This document shows, piece after piece, positions 1 through 7,285 of a stretch of 21,022 nt of DNA (its first letter is position 1; each line of letters opens with the position of its first letter). The notes under the pieces are model-generated. The model did not search any database and was not told the DNA's origin. It worked only from the letters and a program-made list of their open reading frames with translations. Origin of the DNA: a virus. The DNA lies in IMG/VR virus record IMGVR_UViG_3300037502_002459, positions 1-21,022 of that record; one strand, given 5' to 3'. The position numbers and the translations under genes were made by a program.

Positions 1-1
1 C

Positions 2-211
2 GTCAAACGCTCAGCGAAAGACGCGGGAATCGAAAAATCGGTAACGTGCCATACGCTAAGACATAGCTTTGCCACGCATCTACTCGAATCAGGTGCCGAT
101 ATCAGAACAGTTCAGGAGCAGTTAGGACACTCAGATGTAAAAACCACACAAATCTATACTACAGTTAATCAGGTCAACCACAAAAGTACACCGCAATTGG
201 TGGAATTATAA
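2..211 (+). CDS. tyrosine recombinase (integrase), C-terminal 69 residues only
   Basis: The reading frame is open from the window edge to TAA at 209-211, so the 5' part lies outside. The 69 visible residues carry the C-terminal catalytic box of the tyrosine recombinase family: H17-T-L-R20 (HxxR), H43 in LGHSD, and the nucleophile Y52 in QIYTTV. The stretch [20 protein letters not shown] resembles integron-type integrases more than lambda or P4 integrases, but the usual YTHV after the tyrosine is YTTV here and the tail is short. The protein would catalyse site-specific strand exchange for phage integration and excision. Its 3' end faces the non-coding stretch with phased repeats and the tail genes, as lambda int faces attP. 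It could instead belong to a neighbouring element. Family call is firm; subfamily and ownership are inferred. Confidence 0.85.
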   Translation, partial: VKRSAKDAGIEKSVTCHTLRHSFATHLLESGADIRTVQEQLGHSDVKTTQIYTTVNQVNHKSTPQLVEL

Positions 212-506
212 TAAACAATTTAAAATCAATAAGTTAAAACAGATCGCATCACATCTAATTACTCACCTTCAATTCTTGAATGATCACAGTAAACCCTAAA
301 TATTCAAAATTGCATGCTTAATTTGCCCCATGATTGCCCCAAATCTGCCCCATTTATTGCAACAAGAAAGGGTCAGATCGAGTGTGGTGGGAGCGACAGA
401 AGCTCAAATGATCTTCTCGACACATTTTTAGACATAAACTGGATTAGAGTAACCTATAAGATTTAATAATATCGTAGCTTTGGATCATTTAAATAAGTCC
501 AGACAA
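212..506. other. non-coding stretch, probable attP region
   Basis: No gene is visible between the integrase stop and the lipoprotein gene. The stretch is AT-rich and holds three phased TGCCCCA boxes (324-352) and a short inverted repeat TTCAA-TTC-TTGAA at 268-280. Its place between an integrase 3' end and the tail-fibre end of the late operon is where lambda carries attP. The core crossover sequence cannot be recognised without the bacterial site. Confidence 0.45.
324..352. repeat. three TGCCCCA boxes at 11-bp spacing (probable integrase arm sites)
   Basis: TGCCCCA occurs at 324-330, 335-341 and 346-352, each exactly 11 bp from the last, that is about one helical turn. On the minus strand they read TGGGGCA. 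Short phased direct repeats beside an integrase gene are typical arm-type binding sites, which the N-terminal domain of a tyrosine integrase binds. The repeat is seen directly; the role is inferred. Confidence 0.6.
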
Positions 507-527
507 GGAGTACCATTTAGATACTCC
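507..527 (-). terminator. weak hairpin just after the lipoprotein gene
   Basis: GGAGTA (507-512) and TACTCC (522-527) can pair around a 9-base loop, 15 bases past the lipoprotein stop. On the minus strand the stem is not followed by a clean T run (TTGTCTGG), so it may slow or protect the transcript end rather than act as an efficient intrinsic terminator. Confidence 0.3.
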
Positions 528-542
528 CCATCCATCAACTTG

Positions 543-908
543 TTAACCGTGCCAGCTTTCACAGCCAGGTTTAGACTTGTCGATAATTAAGTCACCTTCA
601 ACTTCATAAGCGATAAACCCAACCAGGAAGGAGAAAACCTTTGAATCAGCTGTAACGTCAGTCAAGCCAACAGCGCACTTATCGTGCTCGATAGCATTAT
701 CAGCAGCTTCTTTCACACTAGGAACCCCTAGAGGAAATATAACTACTGGCTTTGAATCTTCACCACTTACGCGAGGCCCTTTAACAAAATTACCACCATT
801 CAGATCGACGTTCTTTGTCGAAGCTAATGTAAAATCGGCAACACGCTGCGCACAGCCCGTAGATAGCAAAGAACCTGCAATTGCAATAGACAATAGTACC
901 TTTTTCAT
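543..908 (-). CDS. small lipoprotein, probable phage moron
   Basis: This encodes 121 residues with a lipoprotein signal peptide: a lysine start (MKK), a hydrophobic core, and a lipobox ending STG-C19. Residue +2 after the cysteine is alanine, so an outer-membrane destination is expected in a gram-negative host. The mature part (about 103 aa) has no family I can name with confidence. It contains a short hydrophobic run near SFLVGF, a YEVEG motif and two further cysteines that could pair. The ATG is preceded by AAGG with six bases between. It sits beyond the tail fibre and the operon terminator, has its own promoter-like sequence, and borders the putative attP. That is where lambdoid phages carry lysogenic-conversion genes such as lom- or bor-type envelope proteins. 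A role in surface change or superinfection exclusion is inference only. Confidence 0.8.
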   Translation of the reverse strand: MKKVLLSIAIAGSLLSTGCAQRVADFTLASTKNVDLNGGNFVKGPRVSGEDSKPVVIFPLGVPSVKEAADNAIEHDKCAVGLTDVTADSKVFSFLVGFIAYEVEGDLIIDKSKPGCESWHG

Positions 909-941
909 ATTAAACCTTATTGTTATTAATTATGAACTCGC

Positions 942-970
942 ATTATTGCATATGGTTCTATTAATGTATG
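942..970 (-). promoter_or_regulatory. possible sigma-70 promoter of the lipoprotein gene
   Basis: On the minus strand an extended -10 element, TGC-AATAAT (950-942), lies 17 bp after CATACA (970-965), which matches the -35 consensus in its last three bases. Transcription would start near 935, giving a leader of about 27 bases to the ATG at 908. The surroundings are strongly AT-rich. The match is moderate. Confidence 0.35.
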
Positions 971-1120
971 TAATAACTTGATTTTATTGCATAAACCTTG
1001 AGCGATTTACATAGTTCGACATCCTACAACAAAGCTCTTAGCAAAAGAGGACTACAGTTCGGAGTGATCGGGATGCTTTATAAGCGGTGAGTGGTGTTAG
1101 GGATAGTAATTGGAGAGGAA

Positions 1121-1155
1121 ATAAAAAAGGGCCACCGCGCAATGCATTGGCCCTT
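1121..1155 (-). terminator. intrinsic terminator at the end of the late operon
   Basis: AAGGGCCA (1127-1134) pairs perfectly with TGGCCCTT (1148-1155) around a 13-base loop. Read on the minus strand, the stem ends in a T run (TTTTTTATTT). It lies downstream of the tail fibre gene and the 51-aa ORF, so it should end late transcription and shield the lipoprotein gene. The plus strand also shows a T-rich end (CTTTGTT), so it may act weakly in both directions. Confidence 0.85.
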
Positions 1156-1274
1156 CTTTGTTCATATTGTTGCTACCTAATCGCTTTTGGTCCATGGACA
1201 CATAGCGGCCCATACAGGGCTATAGGTAGGGTCGGTGTTCATAGTAGAACTTACACGCTTGGTTTAGCTTCCAT

Positions 1275-1430
1275 TCAAACGCCTTTCACGATCAGAAATT
1301 TATCTTTGCAACCAGTTTCCAGTTGGTCAGTCGATGAGGACTGGCCGGACATATCCTGTCCGGCGAGCTGTTGGTGAACGCTGATGCGCAGGTTCTTGAG
1401 TGAGATTTGGGTACCGTTTAGGGTTAGCAT
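1275..1430 (-). CDS. 51-aa ORF, possibly a truncated baseplate-complex-type protein
   Basis: ATG at 1430 starts three bases after the tail fibre stop (TAA-ACC-ATG) and the frame ends at TGA 1277-1275. The product begins MLTLNGTQISLKNLRIS and contains DMSGQSSSTD followed by a charged segment. I recognise this pattern from the N-terminus of proteins annotated as baseplate complex proteins in Vibrio-type phages, where the sequence continues well beyond this length. Here it stops shortly after KDKFLIVKG, so it looks like the front end of a gene cut off by a stop or deletion. No strong Shine-Dalgarno is seen, so translation would depend on coupling to the tail fibre gene. It could also be an intact small protein. 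Confidence 0.5.
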   Translation of the reverse strand: MLTLNGTQISLKNLRISVHQQLAGQDMSGQSSSTDQLETGCKDKFLIVKGV

Positions 1431-1433
1431 GGT

Positions 1434-4088
1434 TTATTTAACCGCAAAGATCGACGACAACACAATGTCATGAGACTGATAATTTGTTGTTCCATCAGCG
1501 TTCAAAAACCAGACTCTAACTCGATTGTATTCTTCTGGCGAATGATAGATATTCGTAACCTCAACTCTTACACCTCGGCTCTCATCTGCTGTAACCAGAC
1601 GTGCAAACGCATCTCTAATTTTGTAAATATCCGCACTTACAGGTACATCAATACTGTCACCAGATTTACAGTTAACCGTTTGAGATTTAGTAAATACCCC
1701 ATCCTCAGAGCCACTAGACCAACTACTGCCCAACAAAGAAAGCAGCCCGTAGTCTAATGTTTTCGCATTAAATCCATTTCTTAGTTTGATTTTGCTGCCC
1801 AAGGCTTCAAAACCTCCACCGTGAAATACGGAATTTAATTTGACAAGTTGCTCATCAACAGCGCGATCACAGAATCCACCGATAACTTGAGTTGGACTTC
1901 CTTCTAATACACTAGCAATAGAGTACAGCTCTCCAGGGTCGTTTCGTGATACTTTCAATAAAGATGATTGACCTTCGGTTACTGTTAAATTAGCCCCTGC
2001 ATTTTTAATCAAAGCCTTAAATGAGGAATTGCGGTCTGGACGCCAATTCTGAATTGTAGGGTTGTTTAAGTTAACATGGCCGCTTACAACGTTATAAACA
2101 AGGCTGGTTACAATGTCTTCCGAACCACACCCGCTTGCCGTCAATCCATTACACAAGTGGAAGAAATACGGTGAGGTAGTTAGCTCATCATAACCTGTCA
2201 TACCGATGTGGTCGGCTCCACAGTTAATTAAATCACTGTAGTTCATTCCATAGAGGTAGAAGCCACCGCCACCGAAATTAGTCCAACAACGCTTAAATAT
2301 TGTTGACGTTGAACCACCTTTTCCTGATCCATCACTTGCTACAGCGAACCCCCAACCAAATACGTTTTTAGCTGTTACCTCTTCTAACGAACACATCCAA
2401 GTGTTATATGACCAAAAACCGTTCCGCGCATTGGTTAGATAAAGCGCCTTTAGGTCCATGTGTGAAATTTCTGGCGCATAAATTGAGTAATCCAGTTTCC
2501 CTGAACCATCATAAGAGGATCCTTCAGGACCTTCTAGCCGCAATTCTTTCACTTGAGAATTGTATGAATAGCCTTGGCTACTTGAAAATAACGCAACGTT
2601 ACAGTTTACATTACGTTCTAACTGTCTTACCGGACTAAGAGTCTCAACTTCTGTTTTGGATGTCGGATCAGAGTTCAAAATCGTAGTAGAGTTACGACCA
2701 TCTCCGATAAGCGATGACCCATTCCATAAAACAATCGGTTTATCACAACGATAATTATCAGCAGGAGCATAAATGGTTTTATATTTTCCATTCGTTTTAA
2801 CAAACTCAGAAGCTGCCATAAATGATTCTGTATCATCAGTAAGACCACCGATTGCACCAAAATCTTTAATGTTAATCGCATCCTTGAATCGATCTTGGGA
2901 AGAACGCAAATGTGTACCAAATGTCGAATAAGCAAAGTTTGGGACTGCATCTTTTATACTGCGGCTGATTTCCCCCTCCGGTCTCAAATCACTCACAGAA
3001 CCATCAGCCAGAACCTCAGCAATTTTGCACACGAAGTGTGGGATATCTTTGCCTGTTGATGAGTAGATGTAATCGTCTTTCTCTTCGGCAGTGATAACGA
3101 AATCAAACAGAGTCACCTGCTCACCTGTTGGTGTGCCTTCGCGGTGCGCATCGATGTAGATGAACGATGGCTTATTGGGTACCTGAACGCTGCGGTCAAA
3201 TTCCATGCTGACACGGTTGCCCGAGACATAACCGGCACCTGCTTTGATGTTGTAAGCGCTGCCCGATGGGGTGACCAAGAAACCGTCTTCGATAAACCAG
3301 TCTTTGCCGTTCTGGTCGATGATAGTCTGAGCAACACGATCATCAGACATTGCTAACTGGTCATGTACATACGTTCGACTTGCGCCACTCACCTTACGAG
3401 CGATAACTATAGAGTCATCATCTAAAATTATAGATAAGTAACCATCTTGAGTTTCTGAAAACGCCACAACAATGATAGATTGATCACTATTACTCAGTTC
3501 CCATGTTTTACCAAACGCCAAAACCTTTTGATACATATAGTTAGAATCTGGAGTTAACGTGATACCTACGAGCAAATCCACTGGCTTACGCCCAAACACA
3601 TCATTCAATGTATCTGATTTATCCGCTGTATAAGGTATCCAATCGTCATTAGGACCACCGGCATCCATTACCGCTGGCACCGCTTTAGGTAAATAGGTGT
3701 GGCCGTCGTCCCAGCGTCGCTGCTGATTGATGTTGGTTTCACTCTGGCCAGCGTCCCACGGTTTAACGCCTAACGCTTTGGTGCTTAACTCATTGCGTTC
3801 GTTTTGCCAGTCTCCACGAATCACCGCACTTTCATTGTTCCATTCTTTTTTTAGTCGTTGTGATTCATCACCCCAATCTTGCTGAAGCCTCAAGGATTCA
3901 TCACCCCAATCTTGCTGAAGCCTCAAGGATTCATCATCCCACTCTTTGGCAATCTTTGGGAATGATTTTCTTGGCCCTGCAGGGGTCTCAACTACCTTAT
4001 CCGTATGCGCGAGCTCATCCACTGAGTTGGCCGCACCTTCATACTTTTTCACCGCCACTTCGGTTCGCTGTTCAATATTCTGGGTCAT
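1434..4088 (-). CDS. tail fibre/spike with pectate-lyase-like beta-helix
   Basis: This 884-residue protein probably binds the host surface and may cut a surface polysaccharide. Residues 1-48 form a likely virion-anchoring segment. Residues 49-103 are five in-phase 11-residue repeats (for example DWGDESLRLQQ), expected to form a trimeric coiled coil. About residues 260-375 form a fibre domain ending in DLRPEGE. Around residue 405 the motif INIKDFGAIGGLTDDTESF opens a pectate-lyase-superfamily beta-helix, typical of phage tailspikes and depolymerases. No catalytic residues can be assigned by eye. ATG 4088 has GAGG seven bases upstream. A terminator separates the gene from the gpJ-type gene before it. 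The second half of the gene is visibly AT-richer than the other tail genes, as expected for exchanged receptor-binding modules. No tail-fibre assembly chaperone gene follows. Confidence 0.85.
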   Translation of the reverse strand: MTQNIEQRTEVAVKKYEGAANSVDELAHTDKVVETPAGPRKSFPKIAKEWDDESLRLQQDWGDESLRLQQDWGDESQRLKKEWNNESAVIRGDWQNERNELSTKALGVKPWDAGQSETNINQQRRWDDGHTYLPKAVPAVMDAGGPNDDWIPYTADKSDTLNDVFGRKPVDLLVGITLTPDSNYMYQKVLAFGKTWELSNSDQSIIVVAFSETQDGYLSIILDDDSIVIARKVSGASRTYVHDQLAMSDDRVAQTIIDQNGKDWFIEDGFLVTPSGSAYNIKAGAGYVSGNRVSMEFDRSVQVPNKPSFIYIDAHREGTPTGEQVTLFDFVITAEEKDDYIYSSTGKDIPHFVCKIAEVLADGSVSDLRPEGEISRSIKDAVPNFAYSTFGTHLRSSQDRFKDAINIKDFGAIGGLTDDTESFMAASEFVKTNGKYKTIYAPADNYRCDKPIVLWNGSSLIGDGRNSTTILNSDPTSKTEVETLSPVRQLERNVNCNVALFSSSQGYSYNSQVKELRLEGPEGSSYDGSGKLDYSIYAPEISHMDLKALYLTNARNGFWSYNTWMCSLEEVTAKNVFGWGFAVASDGSGKGGSTSTIFKRCWTNFGGGGFYLYGMNYSDLINCGADHIGMTGYDELTTSPYFFHLCNGLTASGCGSEDIVTSLVYNVVSGHVNLNNPTIQNWRPDRNSSFKALIKNAGANLTVTEGQSSLLKVSRNDPGELYSIASVLEGSPTQVIGGFCDRAVDEQLVKLNSVFHGGGFEALGSKIKLRNGFNAKTLDYGLLSLLGSSWSSGSEDGVFTKSQTVNCKSGDSIDVPVSADIYKIRDAFARLVTADESRGVRVEVTNIYHSPEEYNRVRVWFLNADGTTNYQSHDIVLSSIFAVK
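3862..3960 (-). repeat. 33-bp tandem repeat encoding 11-residue coiled-coil units
   Basis: Two identical 33-bp units lie head to tail at 3862-3894 and 3895-3927, with a diverged third at 3928-3960. Each codes for one 11-residue unit (D/E)W(G/D)DES(L/Q)RL(Q/K)(Q/K) of the tail fibre. Two more diverged protein repeats lie upstream in the window (3780-3861). The identity of two copies at DNA level points to recent duplication. Confidence 0.9.
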
Positions 4089-4101
4089 GAATAAACCTCA
4101 T

Positions 4102-4127
4102 AAAAAAGCCCAGCGCGAGGGCTGGGC
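4102..4127 (-). terminator. intrinsic terminator between host-specificity and tail fibre genes
   Basis: GCCCAGC (4108-4114) pairs perfectly with GCTGGGC (4121-4127) around a 6-base loop. On the minus strand the stem runs directly into six T residues (4107-4102). It fills the 64-bp gap between the gpJ-type stop (4153) and the tail fibre ATG (4088), and its T run ends a few bases before the tail fibre Shine-Dalgarno. Without antitermination it would cut tail fibre expression sharply. Confidence 0.85.
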
Positions 4128-4152
4128 ATTGGGTAATTGATTTGATGGGGTG

Positions 4153-6921
4153 TTAGGCGTAGGCATCCACGCGAGGGTCGTCTTCTACGGCAGCGCATCC
4201 CACCTCGAACTCCCCTTTCTGCGAGACCTTCTGCAGAATGCATTTTTTATACATTCGGTTGGCTTGGCCAAACATGTATTCGCTTGGTTTCTGGCCCTTT
4301 TCACCCACAGCGATGACCTTCTCGGTGGGTTCATCGACTAGGATGACAATGTCGGGCGCCTCGGTTGGGTCGACGCGATACGGGCCGTGCGTTCCCTTGT
4401 TGCCACTGTTAAACAGTAAGTAATGTTGCTTACCCTCTTCCCACTCCAACAGGCCAGAAAGCTGAAGGTATTGATTGCCATCTCCAGCGTTCAGCGTTTC
4501 GATAACTTGGCCAGATGCGCCCCAGTCCACGGCATCGTGCGCGACAGGAACGACGTCACCATAGTTCGACTCCCAGCCGTCCATGTCGGTCGAGAAGTCG
4601 ATATTAGTACGGCGATACGCTTGCACGGCGGCGTGAAACATCCCTTCGCGTTTGGCCTGTTCTTCCGTGGTGACAAAGTTCAACTTAAGAGGCTTAGGGT
4701 TATAACCTTCTTGTCCTGGCAAAGTACACAGCACCGTTTCGGATTTTCTCGATAGTGGGTTAAAACGCTCAACCTCGACGCCGTCGTAATCACCATCTTC
4801 CGGTAAGCTAATGTCCACCGAGAAACTGTCTGGCGTCATATTAACGGGCGAGTACGGTTTACACAGTGCTTCCCGTGGTTCATCCCGCCACATACTGACG
4901 GTACCAAGCTCGATACGAGGATAAGCGCGCCCCGTTTCCAGCAGCTTACCCAGTGCTTCCCAAAACGCGGTTGGCTGGTCAAACAAACCATCACAGTAAT
5001 CACCTCGCGACGCCCATTTGTCTCGATAGGCGATGAGCGTATCGATATCAATCGCGTCATCCTCCAAGCCAGCACCATAGACGTTATTCCGACACGCATC
5101 GATGACCGCATCAGCAATCGAACGAGTCGCCTGTTCGGCGTAACTTCCATCCGGTTGGAGCACAGGTAAGATGCGCGTGGAGTCATTCCAATACTGGCTG
5201 TTGGCCTGTTGGCTGAGCGCGTTGGTGGCTTTAATTTTTAAGGTGATGATCGACTCTTCATCGTTCTGATAGGTCGTCTGAATGACGGATTTCAGCCCCA
5301 TCCATTGCACCTCATCAAACACCTTGGTCGATTTGGTAACATTACTGACTCGGCGACAACCTACCTCCCAGCGACCTGGTGTTAAACCCATCTCCGCTTT
5401 TAGCCACTTGGTTAAACGCTGAGGTGTATTGTCGGCTTGAGTTAAGGTAAAGGCATGCGCTTGATAGGCATCAGTCGAACCTTCAGGACGCACACGCACT
5501 TCCCAATCACACGTTCGCGATCTAAGTTTGCCTTTGCTGTTCAAACTACCAAGGCCACGAGGGAAGATGAAATCCAGACCGACATCCAGCGCGGTCGCAT
5601 CGCTCGGCACACACAGGAAATCACCGACCCACTCCGTCTCTAGATCACGTTCTAATACAGAGATCTGCGCGGTATTGCTGCTCATGTTGATGAAGCCTGG
5701 CCAGTCTGGCACTTCCATCTGAGTGTCAGAGGAAACCAGCGCCAGCGTGCCATTACCGTCCTTGCACACATAGGTACCATCGTTGCCAACCGCCTGGTAA
5801 ATTCGAACGTACACGTTGTTCATCGGCGTAAATGTTGCAACATCGCCACCACCGTCGGTTTGAACGGTAATGCGCGTAGAAGATTTAAACTCGTCAATGA
5901 TAAAGGTACCGGAGTTCACCCCAGCACCCGTGATCACAATGCGGTCGCCAACGGCAAGTGATCCCCAGCCTAGTGGGTTTTCAATTTCATCAGGCAGGGG
6001 TTGCGGGTCAATCTCATCCCCATCATCGCCCATGTCGTGAAAGTGAATGTTTCCTTCAAAAATGAGGCTATCCTGTGTGGAAGAGGTGATCACCACATGC
6101 TGGCCCTCATCCCACGGCCATGCATCTCGTCGAAGTGCTGTTCTGTATTCACGATTATCACTCGGACCAGTGCTGTAACTAAACTCAGACCACAACTCGA
6201 TTTCATTACCAACAAATCGAATCTCGCTGCTGGAGACTTCCGCCACCCAGTCGGCGGTCACGCCATCGAGCGTTAAACCGCCCTGACCGTCTGAGCCACC
6301 CACCTCTTTCGAGGTCCAGACAATGTGATGAAAGTGATCCACCACTTCACCTGGGAGATATGTTCTGATTTCGATATCAGGGTTAATGGCATTGATGACA
6401 GTTTCACCGATCACATGCTTGTGATACAGAAACTTGCCAATCCCCTGAGAAAACGATTGATAGTAATACTGCTCGTTATCAATGTATTCCCACCAATCAG
6501 GCGCAATCACATCTGGGTAATGTGGCATGCGGCCATAGCGAACGGGCACGGGGTTGCCTAGCTTTGGCTTGTTTCCCTGCGCGTTGTAGTTATAGACGGA
6601 GCTGGCTTGCTTGGTGTTTTGGTTACCACTCATGTCTGGCATGTTGGTAAACGTGTACACGGCGGTGGCAGCTGACAGCGCTAGTGCCGCGTAAACCACC
6701 CAGTCTAAACCTGTGCCTAATTTTGGCCGAATACTGATGACATCACTCTCACCAATGACCACATCCAGATCATTCAGCTCACTAAAGTTGAGCGTTGCCG
6801 CAATTGACTCACAAGGACAGTGCTCCGCAAGCCAATCTGATAGTCGCGTCCCCGCTTTAACCGGATGAACTTTGCGCTGGTCCTTTCGGATCGGATGATA
6901 AAACTGAACGATGTGGGACAT
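4153..6921 (-). CDS. host-specificity tail tip protein (gpJ/TipJ type)
   Basis: This 922-residue protein stands in the place of lambda gpJ, the central tail tip protein that forms the base of the fibre and contacts the receptor. Residues 1-66 look like a small ubiquitin-like domain (VKAGTRLSDWL near 21-31, ending VISIRPK), followed by a hydrophobic helix at about 72-92 (LDWVVYAALALSAATAVY). Both are seen in TipJ-family host-specificity factors. The motif GNPVPVRYGRMPHYPDVIAP follows, a conserved feature of gpJ-like proteins. The C-terminal third resembles phage tail hub domains. ATG 6921 has GGAG ten bases upstream and overlaps the preceding peptidase gene by 65 bases. It is shorter than lambda gpJ (about 1130 aa), the difference being in the C-terminal receptor-binding part. 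The family call is good; boundaries are approximate. Confidence 0.85.
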   Translation of the reverse strand: MSHIVQFYHPIRKDQRKVHPVKAGTRLSDWLAEHCPCESIAATLNFSELNDLDVVIGESDVISIRPKLGTGLDWVVYAALALSAATAVYTFTNMPDMSGNQNTKQASSVYNYNAQGNKPKLGNPVPVRYGRMPHYPDVIAPDWWEYIDNEQYYYQSFSQGIGKFLYHKHVIGETVINAINPDIEIRTYLPGEVVDHFHHIVWTSKEVGGSDGQGGLTLDGVTADWVAEVSSSEIRFVGNEIELWSEFSYSTGPSDNREYRTALRRDAWPWDEGQHVVITSSTQDSLIFEGNIHFHDMGDDGDEIDPQPLPDEIENPLGWGSLAVGDRIVITGAGVNSGTFIIDEFKSSTRITVQTDGGGDVATFTPMNNVYVRIYQAVGNDGTYVCKDGNGTLALVSSDTQMEVPDWPGFINMSSNTAQISVLERDLETEWVGDFLCVPSDATALDVGLDFIFPRGLGSLNSKGKLRSRTCDWEVRVRPEGSTDAYQAHAFTLTQADNTPQRLTKWLKAEMGLTPGRWEVGCRRVSNVTKSTKVFDEVQWMGLKSVIQTTYQNDEESIITLKIKATNALSQQANSQYWNDSTRILPVLQPDGSYAEQATRSIADAVIDACRNNVYGAGLEDDAIDIDTLIAYRDKWASRGDYCDGLFDQPTAFWEALGKLLETGRAYPRIELGTVSMWRDEPREALCKPYSPVNMTPDSFSVDISLPEDGDYDGVEVERFNPLSRKSETVLCTLPGQEGYNPKPLKLNFVTTEEQAKREGMFHAAVQAYRRTNIDFSTDMDGWESNYGDVVPVAHDAVDWGASGQVIETLNAGDGNQYLQLSGLLEWEEGKQHYLLFNSGNKGTHGPYRVDPTEAPDIVILVDEPTEKVIAVGEKGQKPSEYMFGQANRMYKKCILQKVSQKGEFEVGCAAVEDDPRVDAYA

Positions 6922-7285
6922 GTCGGTAAAACTCCACGGTATTAAATCGTCGTCGGAATGCGTTTAGAGGTTCGATTTTGATGGCCTGCCCCAACGTGTG
7001 GATGACATAACCCGGCAGTTGCTCAGTGGTGAACACGCCGCAATGCCATTTACGTTCGCTACTGGCCACCACCATGCAGCCATGCTCGGGCCTTTCTATG
7101 GGTTCAACCAGCTGGCCGAGATGACCATCCATCAGCCCTTGTGCTTGGTCTGGCGTGACAAAACGGTCGGCATACGTCGGCAGCTCGTCCAACTGATAAA
7201 GGCGTTGCCATGCTTTCCGAACCAGCAGCACACAACCATCGACAGGAAAGTGGCCAAACGGCAACGAACGAAAGTAAGCAATCAT
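6857..7285 (-). CDS. NlpC/P60-type tail peptidase (lambda gpK position)
   Basis: This 142-residue protein carries the NlpC/P60 pattern in a phage tail setting: Cys18 in VDGCVLLVRKAW (compare the usual DCWGLVR), His81 in KWHCGVF, and His96 in YVIHT as a likely third residue, followed by the family ending AFRRRFNTVEFYRH. Such proteins cut peptidoglycan peptides during tail assembly or DNA entry. The usual Asp before the catalytic Cys is Gly here. The start is set at ATG 7285, which overlaps the previous stop as ATGA; the frame is open 25 codons further upstream, but that would run far into the DUF1833 gene. Unlike lambda gpK no N-terminal Mov34/JAB-like domain is present. The C-terminal tail overlaps the gpJ-type gene. 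Confidence 0.8.
   Translation of the reverse strand: MIAYFRSLPFGHFPVDGCVLLVRKAWQRLYQLDELPTYADRFVTPDQAQGLMDGHLGQLVEPIERPEHGCMVVASSERKWHCGVFTTEQLPGYVIHTLGQAIKIEPLNAFRRRFNTVEFYRHVPHRSVLSSDPKGPAQSSSG

Larger units (their letters stand above)
909..1274. other. gap with lipoprotein promoter region and late-operon terminator
   Basis: This roughly 365-bp gap holds the promoter-like sequence of the lipoprotein gene (942-970) and the intrinsic terminator at 1121-1155. Between 1156 and 1274 there are only very short frames, including a 21-codon frame (1177-1242, minus) for which there is no coding evidence. Nothing else was recognised. Confidence 0.5.

Noticed and set aside
385-399. TGGTGGGAGCGACAG, which reads on the minus strand like the 3' end of a tRNA (…CTCCCACCA).
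   Set aside because: The sequence before it has no proper T-loop (the invariant TTC is missing) and no tRNA body. It might be an att core taken from a tRNA, but I could match it to no specific tRNA.
1177-1242. 21-codon minus-strand frame between the 51-aa ORF and the terminator.
   Set aside because: It is too short, has no ribosome site and no known pattern; chance is the simplest reading.
1087-1377. Plus-strand open frame of 96 codons.
   Set aside because: It runs through the terminator stem and opposite the 51-aa ORF, has no ribosome site and no recognisable protein features.
3862-3960. Tandem 33-bp repeats considered as a CRISPR array.
   Set aside because: The units abut without spacers and code in frame for a protein repeat.
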